Under the pieces are notes generated by a model. It did not search any database and was not told the origin of the DNA. It saw only the letters and a program-made list of their open reading frames with translations. Shown here piece after piece: positions 41,590 to 49,435 of a stretch of 59,528 bases of DNA. Location: contig CALFZE010000111.1 of the NCBI GenBank assembly GCA_937952285.1, forward strand, positions 1 through 59,528. Direction: 5' to 3'. The stretch is from UBA2428 sp002343545. Lineage in GTDB: Bacteria; Bdellovibrionota; UBA2428. The position numbers were made by a program, and so were the translations under genes. Each line of letters starts with the position of its first letter. Within the stretch, counting starts at the first letter, position 1.

Positions 41590-43434
41590 ATGGATAAACT
41601 CAAATTCCGTACGTTGCTTTGCCTTCTCTTCGTATTCGCCTTCATCGGATTCGGGACTTACTCCGCGATCCGCTCCCAGCTCGAGTCGGGCTTCGCCCGG
41701 GTGGAGCTTCGCGACGCGCGCCTCAACCTGAGCCGCGTGCGCCAGGCGCTCCTGGCCGAGCAGCACGCCCTCAACAACAAGATGTCGGACTGGGCGGCGT
41801 GGGACGATACCTACCAGTTCATCCGCGATGCGAACGCGGGCTTCGTCGGCTCGAACCTCAACGCTTCGACCGTGGGCAACCTCATGGCGAGCTACGTCGT
41901 CTTCTTGGACACCAACCGCCGGGTCGTCTTCGGCAAGCGCTACGTCGCGGCCGAGGATCGTCTCGAGGACTTGCCCGCCGACGTCGTTGATTTCATCGCC
42001 AAGCACCCGCAGTACACCCAGCTGAAAGACGTCGACGCGCGCGCCGAAGGGTTTGTCGAGTTCGCCGACGGGCTTCACTACGCGACCTTCCAGCCGATCG
42101 TGACGAGCGAAGGCAAGGGGCCCGTGCGGGGCACCGTCTTCGTGACGCGCGCCTTCGACAAGGCGAACCTCGAGAAGATCGCCAAGACCGTGCATCTTTC
42201 GCTCGAAGTCGAACCCAAGGCGCACGGTTACTCCGAGTCGGTCGCCGCGGCCCGCGGCGAGCTCGCGAGCTTGGACGGCGAGCCGGCCGTCCTGCGCACG
42301 CCGGACGCGGAGCGCCTGCAGGGCTACACCTACCTCAAGGATATCAACGGCGCGGAGCTCTTCGCGCTCCGGGCTTCGCAGCCGCGCGAGATCTACCGCG
42401 AAGGCCAGGCTACCTTGGCCTCGCTCCGCCAGTGGATGTTCTGGCTCTGCGGCGGCGGCCTGGGATTCATCGCGATCGCGCTGCTCGCGCTCGTGCGTCG
42501 CGTGAACCTCTCGCTCGTGCGCACCTCGCGCGATATCCGCCTGGCCGCGCAGAAGCTCGACGAGAGCTCGACTTCGCTCGCGGGCGCGAGCGAAGGCATC
42601 CGCCGCGGTTCCGACGAGCAGTCGCAGGCCATCCTCAAGACGGCCACCGCGTCCGACCAGATGCTCGCGATGGTCGAGAAAATCTCGGAAGAAGCGCGTC
42701 GCTCGCAGAGCGTGGCCGAAGCTTCGGCCGACGTCGCCGAGCGGAGCGTGGAGCTCAACCAGGGGCTCGCGCAGAAAATTCGCGAAATCGAGAGCGCGAA
42801 CGGCGAGCTCTCGGCCACGATCCAAGAAACCCAGGGTGAGCTGCGTCGCATCGCCTCGGCCGTGCGCGAGGTCGCGCAGAAGACCCAGGTCATCAACGAC
42901 ATCGTCTTCCAGACGAAGCTCTTGTCCTTCAACGCGTCGGTCGAAGCCGCCCGCAGCGGCGAGGCCGGCAAGGGCTTCGCGGTCGTGGCCGAGGAGGTCG
43001 GAAACCTCGCCCAGATGAGCGGTCAGGCCTCCGTCCAGATTTCGAAGGAAGTCGACTCCGCGACGGAGCAGATCGACCGACTCGTGGGCGAAAGCGAGCG
43101 GCGGCTGAGCGCGGTGAGCGCGAAGTGCGAAAGCTCCATCCGCGCCGGCGTCGAAAGCATCGAGGGCGCGAGCGCCCAGATCGTGGACCTCAAGAAGAAG
43201 ATCGGCGAAGTGTTGTCGGCCAACTCCGCGATCCTGGAGTCCGCGCGTGAGGAACTCGAGGGCATCCAAGACATCCGCCAGGCCGTTTCGACGGTGACGG
43301 AATCCCTGCGGGCCCAACGCGAAGTCGCCGAAAGCACCTCGACCGAGTCCTCGGCGCTGCGCGAGCGCGTCGAGCTGCTCGATCAGGCCGTCGACGACCT
43401 GAACCGGGTCATCGGCCTGCGTAAAGCGGCCTAG
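41590..43434 (+). CDS. CHASE4-type methyl-accepting chemotaxis protein
   Basis: A 614-aa chemoreceptor. Layout: N-terminal helix (about 8-26), periplasmic CHASE4-like sensor (about 30-275; NKMSDWAAWDDTYQFI is the CHASE4 core), second helix (about 285-303), HAMP-like linker and the long MCP coiled-coil domain. The hairpin tip reads IVFQTKLLSFNASVEAARSG followed by EAGKGFAVVAEEVGNLA, very close to the consensus tip that binds CheA/CheW. There is no C-terminal CheR-tethering pentapeptide. It may report to the CheY encoded at 23.5 kb. Its ligand is unknown. Confidence 0.92.
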   Translation: MDKLKFRTLLCLLFVFAFIGFGTYSAIRSQLESGFARVELRDARLNLSRVRQALLAEQHALNNKMSDWAAWDDTYQFIRDANAGFVGSNLNASTVGNLMASYVVFLDTNRRVVFGKRYVAAEDRLEDLPADVVDFIAKHPQYTQLKDVDARAEGFVEFADGLHYATFQPIVTSEGKGPVRGTVFVTRAFDKANLEKIAKTVHLSLEVEPKAHGYSESVAAARGELASLDGEPAVLRTPDAERLQGYTYLKDINGAELFALRASQPREIYREGQATLASLRQWMFWLCGGGLGFIAIALLALVRRVNLSLVRTSRDIRLAAQKLDESSTSLAGASEGIRRGSDEQSQAILKTATASDQMLAMVEKISEEARRSQSVAEASADVAERSVELNQGLAQKIREIESANGELSATIQETQGELRRIASAVREVAQKTQVINDIVFQTKLLSFNASVEAARSGEAGKGFAVVAEEVGNLAQMSGQASVQISKEVDSATEQIDRLVGESERRLSAVSAKCESSIRAGVESIEGASAQIVDLKKKIGEVLSANSAILESAREELEGIQDIRQAVSTVTESLRAQREVAESTSTESSALRERVELLDQAVDDLNRVIGLRKAA

Positions 43435-43458
43435 GCGGCTAAGCTTTTCGCCTAAACC

Positions 43459-43470
43459 TGACGGCCGTCA
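43459..43470. promoter_or_regulatory. FNR/CRP-type palindrome TGACGGCCGTCA
   Basis: A perfect 12-bp palindrome, also found at 50320-50331 and, with one mismatch, at 45103-45114. A possible -10 (GAAAAT, 43493-43498) lies 22 bp downstream and 6 nt before ATG 43505, the class II activator spacing seen at the other two sites (23 bp). The likely binding protein is the FNR-type regulator encoded at 43996. The strand of action is the CBS gene on the plus strand. Confidence 0.55.
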
Positions 43471-43504
43471 TATTCCCTCGGAGAAAATGGGGGAAAATGG
43501 AGGC

Positions 43505-43933
43505 ATGAGGGATCCTAACCCTGGAGCGCCGGAGATCGACCCGAACGCGACGATGGCTCGGGCTTACCTTCTCATGAAGAAACTCGGGCTGCGGGACTTG
43601 CCGGTGCGCCTGGAAGGGGAGATCGTCGGCGTCATCTCCATGCGCGACGTCGAGACCCTCGTCGAGCGCTACCGCCGGGACTCCGGCGAGCTCCCCGGGC
43701 GCCTCTCCGTGGGGGAATTCATGGCCTCGCCCGTGCTCGCGCTCGGGGCCCGCAGCGACTTGGCCGAGACGGTGCGCTCTATGCTGAACGACCGGGTCCA
43801 GGCGGTCGTCGTGGAGGAAGACGAGCGGCCCATCGGCATCCTCCGAAAGGGGGACTTCCTGCGGGTGTTGGCGTCGCTCGCCGAGCGCAGTCCGGCTTCG
43901 CTTAGGGACGCGCTCCGGCTGGCGGCGACCTAA
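43505..43933 (+). CDS. Small CBS-domain protein
   Basis: A 142-aa protein made of a CBS pair: MARAYLLMKKLGLRDLPVRLEGEIVGVISMRDVE, and VGEFMASPVLALGARSDLAETVRSML with QAVVVEEDERPIGILRKGDFL. CBS pairs bind adenine nucleotides or act as energy or redox sensors. An in-frame ATG at 43487 (GGAG 3 nt upstream) would add 6 residues; 43505 is preferred because GAAAAT sits 6 nt before it and the upstream palindrome is at the right distance. Placed between a chemoreceptor and the FNR-type gene, it probably belongs to the respiratory regulon. Confidence 0.8.
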   Translation: MRDPNPGAPEIDPNATMARAYLLMKKLGLRDLPVRLEGEIVGVISMRDVETLVERYRRDSGELPGRLSVGEFMASPVLALGARSDLAETVRSMLNDRVQAVVVEEDERPIGILRKGDFLRVLASLAERSPASLRDALRLAAT

Positions 43934-43983
43934 AGGATTTTCGCGCTGGGTGATCTTGGCGTGCGAAAAAAGGGGCTTTTTGC

Positions 43984-43989
43984 TAGCTT
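43984..43989 (+). promoter_or_regulatory. -10 element TAGCTT before the FNR-type gene
   Basis: TAGCTT lies 6 nt before the ATG at 43996 and directly abuts an earlier in-frame ATG at 43990. If it is a -10, transcription starts at 43996 and the first ATG is not in the mRNA. No Shine-Dalgarno sequence is present for either start. Confidence 0.45.
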
Positions 43990-43995
43990 ATGAAT

Positions 43996-44688
43996 ATGGC
44001 GGTTTTTTCGATCAAGCGATCCAGCGATTGCCGGAACTGCGAGAGTCGCCCGAAGAACGTTTTCTGCGATTTGCCCGACGAGGCGCTTGATCTGCTCGAC
44101 CGCCACAAGATCGTGAACCACTACAAGCGTGGGCAGGCGATCTTTCATACGGGCAGCTTGCCGAGCGGATTGTACTGCGTGAACTCTGGCGTCATTCGCC
44201 TCGAGGCCTCGGGCAGTACGGGGAACAATCACATCCTGCGCGTCGTCCAGTCGGGCGGCATCTTGGGTTACCGCTCGCTCTTCGCGAACGAGGCTTACGA
44301 GGCCTCGGCGGTCGTGCACGAAGACTCCCAGGTTTGCCAAATCCCGAAGCCCGCGGTGAGCGAACTCTTGGCCAAGTTCCCCGCCGTCGGGCTCAAGTTT
44401 CTCGCGTACGTGTCGAAGGAGTTGCGGCACGCCGAGGATCGCCTCTGCGGGATGGCCGATAAGAACGCGGCCGAGCGCATCGCCGAGGCCTTGCTCTTCC
44501 TCAAGCAGAACTTCGCCGACCAGACGTGGACGCGCAAGGAGATCGCGGACTGGGCGGGCACGACGCCCGAGACCGTCATGCGCACGCTCGCGGACTTCGC
44601 CGACCAAGACATCGTCGCGCTGCAAGGACGCCGGATCGAGATCCTCGACCGCGACGCCCTCGTCGCGAAAGCGAATCTCTCGCTCTAG
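43996..44688 (+). CDS. FNR-type [4Fe-4S] oxygen-responsive regulator
   Basis: A Crp/FNR-family regulator of 230 aa. Four cysteines fit the FNR iron-sulfur pattern: Cys12-x2-Cys15-x8-Cys24 at the N-terminus (E. coli FNR has x2 and x5) and Cys114 in SQVCQIP, which aligns with E. coli Cys122 (MVCEIP). A cyclic-nucleotide-fold beta roll (residues 40-120) is followed by a dimer helix and the HTH WTRKEIADWAGTTPETVMRTL, whose E-x-x-M-R differs from the E-x-x-S-R of FNR. The predicted target is TGACGGCCGTCA. It sits between the CBS gene and the HiPIP/oxidase genes it probably controls. Its stop overlaps the convergent HiPIP stop. Start 43990 is an alternative. Confidence 0.87.
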   Translation: MAVFSIKRSSDCRNCESRPKNVFCDLPDEALDLLDRHKIVNHYKRGQAIFHTGSLPSGLYCVNSGVIRLEASGSTGNNHILRVVQSGGILGYRSLFANEAYEASAVVHEDSQVCQIPKPAVSELLAKFPAVGLKFLAYVSKELRHAEDRLCGMADKNAAERIAEALLFLKQNFADQTWTRKEIADWAGTTPETVMRTLADFADQDIVALQGRRIEILDRDALVAKANLSL

Positions 44689-45044
44689 ATCGGGACCTTG
44701 GGGTTCGCGGCCCAGACTTGGCACATGCCGTCTTCGTAGACCTGCTTGTTGCCGACCATCGCGCATTTGCCCCAAGGCTCACCGGCCTTGGCGGGCTTGA
44801 ACTGCAGGCAGTTCAGGCATTTCGCGCCGGCCTTCTTGGGGGGGCCTTTGTACTCGGCGACGTGGTGCACGTACTTCATCGCTTTGGCCGGACCGGGCTT
44901 CGTGGGATCGGCGGCATCCTTCGGGGCCGGCGCACGAAACGACGCGGCGAGGGCCTGGCCCATCCACGCGGCCTTGCCGATGAGGGTGGCCGCCACGACG
45001 CCGAAGAACGAGGAGGCGATGAATTCACGACGGTTCAGTTTCAT
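44685..45044 (-). CDS. High-potential iron-sulfur protein with Tat signal
   Basis: A 119-aa HiPIP. The N-terminus has a twin-arginine signal (MKLNRREFIASSFFGVVAAT, cleavage near ALA-A, residue 34), consistent with export of a folded cluster protein. The mature part has the four cluster cysteines, Cys76-x2-Cys79-x14-Cys94-x13-Cys108, in the HiPIP order and ends with a Trp/Ala/Pro tail. HiPIPs are periplasmic electron carriers that can reduce terminal oxidases. AAGGAG precedes the ATG. Its own FNR-like promoter (45074-45114) lies inside the 3' end of the upstream gene, so it is probably expressed apart from, but together with, the oxidase operon. Confidence 0.92.
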   Translation of the reverse strand: MKLNRREFIASSFFGVVAATLIGKAAWMGQALAASFRAPAPKDAADPTKPGPAKAMKYVHHVAEYKGPPKKAGAKCLNCLQFKPAKAGEPWGKCAMVGNKQVYEDGMCQVWAANPKVPI

Positions 45045-45073
45045 GTTCCGAACTCCTTCTAGGGTATGCGCCT

Positions 45074-45114
45074 ATTATCGGCCGGTGACGGCCGCCGGAG
45101 TATGTCGGCCGTCA
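45074..45114 (-). promoter_or_regulatory. FNR-type class II promoter of the HiPIP gene
   Basis: Minus strand: TGACGGCCGACA (45114..45103, one mismatch from a palindrome) followed 23 bp later by a near-consensus -10 GATAAT (45079..45074). With the start at 45067, the palindrome is centred at -41.5, the class II position of CRP/FNR activators. A 22-nt leader with AAGGAG reaches the ATG. A related half-site (TGACGGCCGCCG) lies at 45086-45097 on the plus strand. Confidence 0.65.
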
Positions 45115-45359
45115 TGTTTCGGGGGTAGATTTTCGGACTTAGCCGATTCTTGTGCGAGGCGTCGGATTTCTCGCTCTCGTTCGAGGCGGAAAGGGGCGGA
45201 AAGACGGTAGAAACCGAGCACGAGAAAGACCGCGGCGGGCAGGTGAAAGAACACCATCCAGTCCGGGTGGCCGAAGCTTCGTTTCGCCACGATCCCCGCG
45301 AGGATGAGCAGCGCCCAAAGCGACAGGTGGACGCTTCCCCAAAAACGATCCTTCGTCAT
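45075..45359 (-). CDS. Small two-helix membrane protein of the oxidase operon
   Basis: A 94-aa protein with two hydrophobic helices (about 9-26, HLSLWALLILAGIVA, and 34-50, WMVFFHLPAAVFLVLGFY) and a charged tail (REREIRRLAQES). It is the last gene of the oxidase transcript and overlaps the previous one by 4 bp (ATGA). Its 3' end doubles as the promoter of the HiPIP gene. No family recognised. Confidence 0.72.
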   Translation of the reverse strand: MTKDRFWGSVHLSLWALLILAGIVAKRSFGHPDWMVFFHLPAAVFLVLGFYRLSAPFRLEREREIRRLAQESAKSENLPPKHDGRHTPAAVTGR

Positions 45360-45715
45360 GCCGGATTCCCCTTTCTTCGTTTTTGCGTGCGGACGGCGAA
45401 CCCGATCGCGAAGGCCAGGGCGACGACCGTCGCGGTGGCCCCGAACTCCCCGAGGAAGGGCAGGCGCCCCTCGTCTCGATAATGGATGACGTAGTCGTGG
45501 CCCGTCGTTTCAAAGGCGTAGTCCCCCGCCTCGTAGGCGACGAACTCGGCCTTCCACGCGCCTTCCTCGCGCGTCCAGGCGAGCGTGGCTTTTTCCCCGC
45601 GCGGACTCCGCACGCGCAGTGTGGCCGGCGTCTCGTCGCGCTCGCTCACGAAGTAGACCGGCATGCCGAGCGGTCGCGTCGGGCCCGGCTCGATGCGAAG
45701 CATGGGCTCGCTCAC
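45356..45715 (-). CDS. Periplasmic-domain membrane protein of the oxidase operon
   Basis: A 119-aa protein with a beta-rich domain first (ATLRVRSPRGEKATLAWTR; AEFVAYEAGDYAFETTGHDYVIHY, possibly Ig-like) and a single C-terminal helix (about 93-110, FGATATVVALAFAIGFAV) with a basic tail. Start GTG at 45715 is chosen because it overlaps the previous stop (GTGA) with GGAG 6-9 nt upstream; ATG at 45745 would add 10 residues. The position resembles FixH/CcoH in cbb3 operons but the sequence does not clearly match. It may be an assembly factor. Confidence 0.7.
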   Translation of the reverse strand: MSEPMLRIEPGPTRPLGMPVYFVSERDETPATLRVRSPRGEKATLAWTREEGAWKAEFVAYEAGDYAFETTGHDYVIHYRDEGRLPFLGEFGATATVVALAFAIGFAVRTQKRRKGNPA

Positions 45716-45825
45716 GATTTTCTCCGGGTACGACGGACGACCCACGCCACGACGAAGCCGATGCCACCCACCAGGAAAAACTCGAGCAGGTGCAGGTAGT
45801 CGTCGAAGCTCACGGGCTTCTCCAT
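45712..45825 (-). CDS. 37-aa single-helix membrane protein
   Basis: A mini-protein of 37 aa, MEKPVSFDDYLHLLEFFLVG and so on, with one hydrophobic helix (about 13-30) and a basic RRTRRKS end. It overlaps the upstream gene by 16 bp and the downstream gene by 4 bp (GTGA). Size, topology and place in the operon resemble the small subunits (CcoQ, CcoS) of cbb3 oxidases, but there is no sequence proof. The ribosome site is weak. Confidence 0.55.
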   Translation of the reverse strand: MEKPVSFDDYLHLLEFFLVGGIGFVVAWVVRRTRRKS

Positions 45826-46769
45826 TCCGTGCGCAGGGGATGCCGGGCCGCGTGCCAGCGGCCCGTGACCGTCGAAACGGGGAAGACGAGGGCGAGGCCC
45901 GCTTCGGCCCGGTTGTCCGAATGGACGCGGGCGATCTCGCCTTCGCGCCAGCGCAGCGGCGGCGAGAGCAGCTCGCGTCCGGGCGCCAAGAGAAGATTCC
46001 AGCCGCTTCGCTCGGCGCCGTCGCGGCCGACGAGCACGAGTCGAAGGTTCATCGCGACGACCCCCCGGTTGCGCAGGCGGAGGCGGCCGTCGGGCGGCGC
46101 CGCGAGAAGGGCGGGGCGGATCCCGCAATCCAAGATTTCGAGCGCGCCCGAGGTCTCGAGTTTCGTCGAGGCTTCGGCCGTGAGTTGGGTGGCGCCGCAC
46201 GCAACGGCCGCGCTCGGCGCCTGGGACGGAAGGGGAAGGGGCGCGACCGCTTCGCGCTCCGTCGGCGCGGGAAGCGAGCGTCCGGAGTCGACCGCGTAGG
46301 ACAGCCCGGCCGCGACGAGGGCGCCCACCCAAAACGGAAGCAACGTCTTTCGCGCGGAAGGGGCTCGCTGCAAGTAGACGGCGACCGACGCGATGCCGAT
46401 GGGCAAGGCCGAGACGGCGTGGCTCAGTCCCAGCCAACCCGTGTGTACGCCCGTCGCGATCTGGAAGCTCTCCCACGCGGCCCAGCCGAGCCCGCCCCCG
46501 AGGAGGAAGGCCTCGATCGGGCCGAAGCGACTTTCGACGCGTCGTAGGCGCCAGGCGACCCAAAGCGCGGGCAAGAAACGGGGATCCGGTCGAGCGTAGG
46601 GAGAGCCGGCGAGCGTCGTGAGTTGGAGTCCGAGCGGAATCCAAAGGCGGTGCACGCTCGAGTAAAGGCCCGCGAAAAACAAAAAACTGAGGCCGGCCCG
46701 CCGGCGTCGGAACTCGGAACCCTCTTCCCCGAAAGGAAGCGGGTCCTCGAGGTCCCGCGTCGGCTTCAT
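45810..46769 (-). CDS. Polytopic membrane protein of the oxidase operon
   Basis: A protein of about 319 aa with three or four transmembrane helices in its first half (around 30-50, 85-105, 118-140 and 152-170) and a large extracytoplasmic domain. The second half is beta-rich (LRLRNRGVVAMNLRLVLVG; WNLLLAPGRELLSPPLRW). It has a CGATQLTAE segment and one further Cys (LEILDCG). The start at 46769 is set by an ATGA overlap with the upstream mini-gene. It may act in copper delivery or assembly of the oxidase; that is inference from context only. Confidence 0.68.
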   Translation of the reverse strand: MKPTRDLEDPLPFGEEGSEFRRRRAGLSFLFFAGLYSSVHRLWIPLGLQLTTLAGSPYARPDPRFLPALWVAWRLRRVESRFGPIEAFLLGGGLGWAAWESFQIATGVHTGWLGLSHAVSALPIGIASVAVYLQRAPSARKTLLPFWVGALVAAGLSYAVDSGRSLPAPTEREAVAPLPLPSQAPSAAVACGATQLTAEASTKLETSGALEILDCGIRPALLAAPPDGRLRLRNRGVVAMNLRLVLVGRDGAERSGWNLLLAPGRELLSPPLRWREGEIARVHSDNRAEAGLALVFPVSTVTGRWHAARHPLRTEWRSP

Positions 46770-46906
46770 TTCGCCATCCACTCCTTCAGGTCGGGCCACA
46801 TATAGCGCGCGAGATAAACGAGCATAAAGATCGCGAAGATCGTCCAGGCGAAACGCAGGATGCGGGGGATCTTCGATCCGCGGTACTTGAGTTCGTCCGT
46901 TTCCAA
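46766..46906 (-). CDS. 46-aa membrane mini-protein, TTG start
   Basis: A short gene that is easy to miss. It starts at TTG 46906 with AAGGAG 8 nt upstream, encodes 46 aa, and its TGA overlaps the next ATG (ATGA at 46769..46766). The protein has a charged N-terminus (ETDELKYRGSKI), one helix (about 18-34, RFAWTIFAIFMLVYLA) and a short Trp-rich end. It is probably a small structural or stability subunit of the oxidase, like CcoQ. Confidence 0.65.
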   Translation of the reverse strand: METDELKYRGSKIPRILRFAWTIFAIFMLVYLARYMWPDLKEWMAK

Positions 46907-46925
46907 AGCGTGATCTCCTTCGTGC

Positions 46926-47138
46926 TTAGTATTCTTCGTTCGCTTCGACTTGCAAGGGACGCTTCGCGGCCGCGGAGGGGCGGAGCTTGCCCGTGAGATA
47001 AGCCCACACTCCGAGCGCGATGAAGCCGAGCACGCCGCAGCCCACGATCCAAAAGAAAAAGGTCAGGACGGGGCCGGAGTCCACGCCGCACACGAGACAG
47101 GGAAGCCAGATCCGTCCGTCGTCGCGCGCCGCCCTCAT
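46926..47138 (-). CDS. 70-aa membrane protein with CxxC
   Basis: A 70-aa protein with a PCLVCG motif near residue 14 followed by a hydrophobic helix (about 24-46, LTFFFWIVGCGVLGFIALGVW). Another Cys lies in the helix. It overlaps the upstream gene by 4 bp (ATGA). The CxxC pair next to a helix could bind metal, heme or copper during oxidase assembly. No family recognised. Confidence 0.65.
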   Translation of the reverse strand: MRAARDDGRIWLPCLVCGVDSGPVLTFFFWIVGCGVLGFIALGVWAYLTGKLRPSAAAKRPLQVEANEEY

Positions 47139-47401
47139 CGCGGGTCCTCCGCTTCGGCTTCGAGCACGCGAAGCTTCGTGTTCTCGACGGACTCGACGTA
47201 GTGGGTTTGCGTCCAGATGAAACCCGCGATCTGCGCGAGCAGGAAGATCGTCACGAGCACGGCGTAGGCCATCGCGGCGATCTGCGCGCCAATTCCCCAC
47301 TCCCGGCCCGCGAGGAAAGCGAGCATCACGAGGGCGCCGCCTAATCCGAGCGCGGTCCAGCCGATCCTGCGATTCACGGGCTTGTTAACGGGGTTCGGCA
47401 T
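47135..47401 (-). CDS. Two-helix membrane protein of the oxidase operon
   Basis: An 88-aa protein with two hydrophobic helices (about 14-30, TALGLGGALVMLAFLAG, and 38-60, IAAMAYAVLVTIFLLAQIAGF) and a short acidic tail. It lies 9 bp after ccoO and is coupled to the next gene by ATGA. It may be an extra small subunit. Function unknown. Confidence 0.68.
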   Translation of the reverse strand: MPNPVNKPVNRRIGWTALGLGGALVMLAFLAGREWGIGAQIAAMAYAVLVTIFLLAQIAGFIWTQTHYVESVENTKLRVLEAEAEDPR

Positions 47402-47410
47402 CTTCGCTCC

Positions 47411-48004
47411 TCACTCCCGAGGCGGCAGGTCGCCGACGTCGGTCTCCATCCCGCGACCGAGGTTCTGGAGGTAGGCGACGAGGGCCTTCGCCTTCGGGCC
47501 CGGTAGTATTTGGCCATCGGCGTTTCGCTCGAAAAGCCAAGGGTATCCCGGCATGACTGAGTCCGGCACGGTGAAGCGTGGGTCGTAGAGATGGGCGTAG
47601 TGCCAATCGTCACTCTTCTTGCCCGCCTCGCGGCTCAAGTCCGGGCCGACGCGGCGGGTGCCGAGCAGCTGCGGGCGGTGCAAAGCGGTCTGGTACTCGC
47701 CGGGCGTCGAGACGGGGCCGTACTGCAAGTTCTCGTTCGCGACGGGGCGGACGTACTGGCTGTGGCAGTGCCAGCAGCCTTCGGCCACGTAGATATCGCG
47801 ACCCAGGAGCAGCGCCGCCTGGTACTCCTTTGCGGAGGCGTAGTGGATACGCTGGTCCTCGGGAACTTCCAGCGGCAAGCCCTGCTGCGGATGCACGCGG
47901 TCGACCATCATGGCGGGCACGATCCCGAGCGAGAGCATCGCGCCCAGCAGCAGGAAGAGCCCCGCGATGAGAAAAACTCCGCTGAACTTCTCGATGATCT
48001 TCAC
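47411..48004 (-). CDS. ccoO: cbb3-type oxidase monoheme subunit CcoO
   Basis: CcoO, 197 aa: one N-terminal helix (about 10-30, VFLIAGLFLLLGAMLSLGIV) and a periplasmic cytochrome c domain. The heme motif is CWHCHSQYVRPV (C-x-x-C-H), the hallmark of CcoO/FixO, with axial Met from DSVMPGYPWLF. GTRRVGPDLSREAGKKSDDWHYAHLYDPR is the conserved CcoO segment. It overlaps ccoN by 4 bp. The protein passes electrons from periplasmic donors to CcoN. Confidence 0.95.
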   Translation of the reverse strand: MKIIEKFSGVFLIAGLFLLLGAMLSLGIVPAMMVDRVHPQQGLPLEVPEDQRIHYASAKEYQAALLLGRDIYVAEGCWHCHSQYVRPVANENLQYGPVSTPGEYQTALHRPQLLGTRRVGPDLSREAGKKSDDWHYAHLYDPRFTVPDSVMPGYPWLFERNADGQILPGPKAKALVAYLQNLGRGMETDVGDLPPRE

Positions 48005-49419
48005 GACGTCGCTCCGCTCGGTTGCAAGTTGGCGGCCGCGGCCCGGCGTTCACGCGAGGCCTGCCAAGTCAGGTAGATGTTCAGGATGAAGCAGGACTCG
48101 CCCACGAGGATGAGGATTCCCGAGAAGGTCCGCGTCCACCAGAAGGGCATCGAGGCGCGCACGCTGTCGATGAAGGGCGCGAGCGACTTCCAAAGGTAAC
48201 CTTGCATGACGCCCGCCGCGAGCAGGTCGATCTGCATGATGCAGATGCCGAGCGTCGCGAGCCAGAAGTGCCATCGTCCGAGGCTGAGCGAGTAGATCGG
48301 CGTGCCCCAGATACGGGGGAGCAGCCAGTAGACCCAGGCCGTGATCCAGAAAGTAAAGGTCCCGAAAAGCACGAAGTGCGCGTGGCCCACGACCCAATCG
48401 GTGAAGTGGATGATTTCCTGCGCCGCGAGCGTAACCTGCACCGCGCATTGGATGCACGTGATGAGGTAGGCGAGCGTACCCATGAAGATCCAGCGGACGG
48501 GGAAGTTGGTGACGAGTTGCTTCCAGTCCGAGGCTAGGGTCGCGAAGATATTGAAGACGACCGTGTACACGACGACGTGCACGCCGATCGACGCGACGAT
48601 GCTCGCGTACTGGGCCCACATCGGGATCGGCGAGTAAAGGTAGTGGTGCGCGCTGTTGAGCGGATAGAAAAACGCGAGGCCCCAGAAGCCGATGATCGAG
48701 AGGGCGTGGCTGTAGAGCGGCACGCGCATCGCCACGGGCAGCAGGTAGTAGACCGAGGCGATCCCCAGCGGCGTCACGAAGAGGCCCACGAGATCATGGA
48801 TGTACATCGAGGAGATCGCGGCGCCGGCCGTGCCGCCGAAGACGTACTCCGGGAGGAAGTTCCCGAAGACGTAGACGAGCGGGGTCCAGATGAGAGCGGC
48901 GAGGATGTACCAGAGACTCACGTAGTAGGGTTCGGCGCGCGCGCGCCAGATCGGCGTGATGTTGTTCACGACGATGCCGACGACGGTGAGCGCGATGAAG
49001 GGGTCGAGGATCTTCGGGGTTTCCGCCCATTCGAGGCCCTGCGCGTGGCCGCCAAGGATCATCGCGACCGTCGCGAGTACGGCCGCGTTGTAGATCCCGT
49101 AGAGCCACCAGGCGAGCTTGCGCGAGAGCACGGGGAAGCCGGTGAGCTTGGGCACGATGTAGGACACGATGCCGAAGAGCCCGCTCGCGAGCATGCCGTA
49201 GGCGACCGACATCGTATGGACCATGCGGACGCGCCCGGGCGAAAGAAGCTCGACGCCGGGAAAGGGGTACTTCTGAAGGAACTGCAGCGAGTAGCTGAGT
49301 CCCGCGAGCAGCGTGACGATCAGGTAGCCAAGGAAGGCCACGAAGTAGGCCGTGACGAGGGCGTGATCGACTGGCTGGTTATCGGTCGGGGATGGGGAGG
49401 GCGCTTGGGCGACTTCCAT
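48001..49419 (-). CDS. ccoN: cbb3-type cytochrome c oxidase subunit I CcoN
   Basis: The catalytic heme-copper subunit, 472 aa, with about 12 transmembrane helices. Metal-binding segments are visible: RMVHTMSVAYGML (low-spin heme His), SSMYIHDLVGLF (CuB-site His), SAHHYLYSPIPMWAQ (the cbb3 double-His CuB loop) and DWVVGHAHFVLFG (heme His pair). It reduces oxygen to water and pumps protons in the inner membrane, typically at low oxygen. It lies 16 bp after the diheme cytochrome gene and 4 bp into ccoO. The sequence is somewhat divergent from classical CcoN (HDLVG for HNAVG), so a cbb3-like variant is possible. Confidence 0.92.
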   Translation of the reverse strand: MEVAQAPSPSPTDNQPVDHALVTAYFVAFLGYLIVTLLAGLSYSLQFLQKYPFPGVELLSPGRVRMVHTMSVAYGMLASGLFGIVSYIVPKLTGFPVLSRKLAWWLYGIYNAAVLATVAMILGGHAQGLEWAETPKILDPFIALTVVGIVVNNITPIWRARAEPYYVSLWYILAALIWTPLVYVFGNFLPEYVFGGTAGAAISSMYIHDLVGLFVTPLGIASVYYLLPVAMRVPLYSHALSIIGFWGLAFFYPLNSAHHYLYSPIPMWAQYASIVASIGVHVVVYTVVFNIFATLASDWKQLVTNFPVRWIFMGTLAYLITCIQCAVQVTLAAQEIIHFTDWVVGHAHFVLFGTFTFWITAWVYWLLPRIWGTPIYSLSLGRWHFWLATLGICIMQIDLLAAGVMQGYLWKSLAPFIDSVRASMPFWWTRTFSGILILVGESCFILNIYLTWQASRERRAAAANLQPSGATS

Positions 49420-49435
49420 GATGTCCTCGTTCGGG

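Noticed and set aside
45356..45715. Calling this gene ccoH/fixH
   Set aside because: The helix is at the C-terminus rather than the N-terminus and the FixH motifs are not visible.
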